Positions 7,154 to 8,338 of a stretch of 8,338 nt of DNA are shown here, in pieces. Positions within the stretch are counted from its first letter, which is position 1, and the number at the start of each line of letters is the position of its first letter. The notes under the pieces are model-generated. The model made no database searches and was not told the DNA's origin. It saw nothing but the letters and a program-made list of their open reading frames with translations. Position numbers and translations under genes: made by a program. Source of the stretch: Cyanobacteria bacterium UBA947 (lineage in GTDB: Bacteria > Cyanobacteriota > Vampirovibrionia > Gastranaerophilales > Gastranaerophilaceae); the NCBI GenBank assembly GCA_002293275.1, contig DBCX01000018.1, positions 1 through 8,338 of the forward strand, in the 5' to 3' direction.

Positions 7154-8338
7154 ACAAATTATCCAATGCTGTTGTGGCGGCCTCAATGTAGAGCGGTTCA
7201 GCAAGCGCGTTTGCGTAGTCAAGCGCTTTTTTGTAATACTGCGCTTTTTTTGCATCGTCGTACAGCGCGCCAAGTTTCATCGCGGACATATACGCACCGT
7301 CTTTGTTGTTGTCGGCCTCGTCTGCACGAAGGCTCTCCAGCAGGGCTTTTATCGCGTGGCCAATCTCACCGACATCTTCAAAAATGCTTGCGATGTTTGT
7401 GTATGCGGCAGCTACGTGTTTGCCGGACTCTATACATTTTTTGTAATATTGCAGCGCCTCTTCCGTGCTGCCTTGCTCGTCCAAAAACAGTGCCTGTTTA
7501 AAATAAAGTTCGGCAAGCAGGTTTTTATTGTCGGAGTTTATTTGCAGCGCTTTTTCAAGATATTTTCCGGGTGAGTCGGACAGATCAATCAAGAGCAGGT
7601 AGGATTGCAAATCGTCCGGCGCATCCCGGATAATCTCTTCCAGCAGCGATTTTGCCTTGTCGCCTTTGAATGTTTCGTAATAAATCCGTGCGATTTCGCG
7701 TTTCATTTCGTTCACTTTGACGGTATCGCCGGCCGATTTGTAAAACTCGCAAGCCGCGTTGTAATACTGTTTTGCACCGTGCCAATCGGACAGCTCACGG
7801 CAGGTGAAGGCGAGTTTTGTGAGTATCACAGGCAAAAACGTGTAGTAATCGTCGTCGTTTTCAAGTGTCAACGCGCGCTGGTAAAGCCGGAGCGCTTTTT
7901 TGTAATCAAACCCGGTTTCTTTCGCACGGTTGATAAGTTCTGCAACGCCCATTTTTTTAATCTCGTCTTCCTCGTCGCTGACTTTTATGAAATCCTCAAT
8001 TGTGCCGGCGATTGCGTCAAACGCCTCGGCGCTTTCCTCGCTTTCAAATATGAAAGACAAATCCGTCACCTTGACGGGTTCTTCAATGATTTCCTGGACA
8101 ACTTCCTGCTCGGCAGGTGCGGCAACGGGTTTTTTCGGTACAAAATTTTGGTGGTAATCAATTTCTTTGCGCATCGTTCTTCGTGAAATCAACAGGTCGC
8201 GTTCAAGCGGTTTTAACGGAAGCTGGGTTTCGTAAAGCTCAATGCAGCCTTTGTGAATTTTAACGGCCATCCCGTCGCTGATTGTTTCTTCGTTGATTGA
8301 TTTAAAATAATCTTCCAGATAAATTTGGTTGTTAATAT
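7143..8338 (-). CDS. TPR-repeat protein of unknown function, 5' end beyond window
   Basis: I do not recognise a specific family. The first in-frame ATG inside the window is at 8270, but the frame stays open to the right edge and the preceding 22 codons read as ordinary protein (QIYLEDYFKSINEETISDG), so the true start probably lies outside. Numbering from the Met at 8270: residues 1-40 form a basic globular piece, 44-105 a proline-, alanine- and glutamate-rich acidic linker, and about 106-375 a series of helical repeats of TPR type. The clearest units are DYKKALRLYQRAL (122-134), WHGAKQYYNAACEFY (163-177), GSTEEALQYYKKCIESG (267-283) and GHAIKALLESL (304-314). No signal peptide or membrane helix is visible in the part present. 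TPR arrays bind other proteins, so a scaffold role is likely but the partner is unknown. It overlaps rsmG by 11 bases, indicating an operon. Confidence 0.85.
   Translation of the reverse strand, partial: INNQIYLEDYFKSINEETISDGMAVKIHKGCIELYETQLPLKPLERDLLISRRTMRKEIDYHQNFVPKKPVAAPAEQEVVQEIIEEPVKVTDLSFIFESEESAEAFDAIAGTIEDFIKVSDEEDEIKKMGVAELINRAKETGFDYKKALRLYQRALTLENDDDYYTFLPVILTKLAFTCRELSDWHGAKQYYNAACEFYKSAGDTVKVNEMKREIARIYYETFKGDKAKSLLEEIIRDAPDDLQSYLLLIDLSDSPGKYLEKALQINSDNKNLLAELYFKQALFLDEQGSTEEALQYYKKCIESGKHVAAAYTNIASIFEDVGEIGHAIKALLESLRADEADNNKDGAYMSAMKLGALYDDAKKAQYYKKALDYANALAEPLYIEAATTALDNLYVE

Noticed and set aside
7154..7273. An N-terminal extension of RsmG by 40 residues
   Set aside because: The added residues are a low-complexity Lys/Arg/Thr string read out of frame from the TPR gene; homology begins near the Met at 7153.
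7605..8186. A 193-codon open frame on the plus strand opposite the TPR gene
   Set aside because: Its Phe- and Val-rich content mirrors the Lys/Glu codons of the TPR gene on the other strand; no motif or ribosome binding site supports it.

Overview
The window is a compact stretch of bacterial chromosome with seven tightly packed protein genes. The longest non-coding gap is about 100 bases. I see no rRNA, tRNA, CRISPR array, insertion sequence or phage gene. All genes use the standard code with TGA as stop, and base composition looks even along the window, so nothing suggests recent transfer. A lipopolysaccharide-type family 9 glycosyltransferase points to a Gram-negative-type cell. The ATP synthase beta and epsilon genes form their own two-gene unit, apart from the other subunits. 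That layout is known in Cyanobacteria and their non-photosynthetic relatives, and also in Bacteroidota and Chlorobiota. A deep-branching, uncultured lineage such as Vampirovibrionia/Melainabacteria or Elusimicrobiota is a guess; the sequence alone does not settle it.

Layout. The left edge (1-885, +) holds the 3' part of a radical SAM protein cut by the window border. Behind a good sigma-70-like promoter (877-905) come atpD and atpC (927-2768, +). They are followed almost without gap by two half-size chromate-transporter-family genes (2834-3888, +) whose ends overlap by 4 bases. These four genes may form one transcript. A comM/yifB-type AAA+ gene lies convergent to them (5542 back to 3974, -). 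An AT-rich divergent promoter region of about 100 bases separates it from a glycosyltransferase family 9 gene (5644-6582, +). The right side carries a minus-strand operon: a TPR-repeat gene running in from beyond the right edge (8338 back to 7143), overlapping by 11 bases the start of rsmG (7153 back to 6566). The 3' end of rsmG overlaps the convergent glycosyltransferase gene by 17 bases.

Function. Most genes are housekeeping: F1 ATPase catalytic head and regulatory subunit, 16S rRNA m7G methylation, DNA processing or transformation (ComM), and envelope glycan assembly. The less certain genes are the paired chromate-family membrane proteins, whose signature PGP motif is altered in both halves, the TPR protein, and the truncated radical SAM enzyme. 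I found no clear sign of a new defence, mobile or regulatory system; the findings below are modest departures from family norms and gene-order points.
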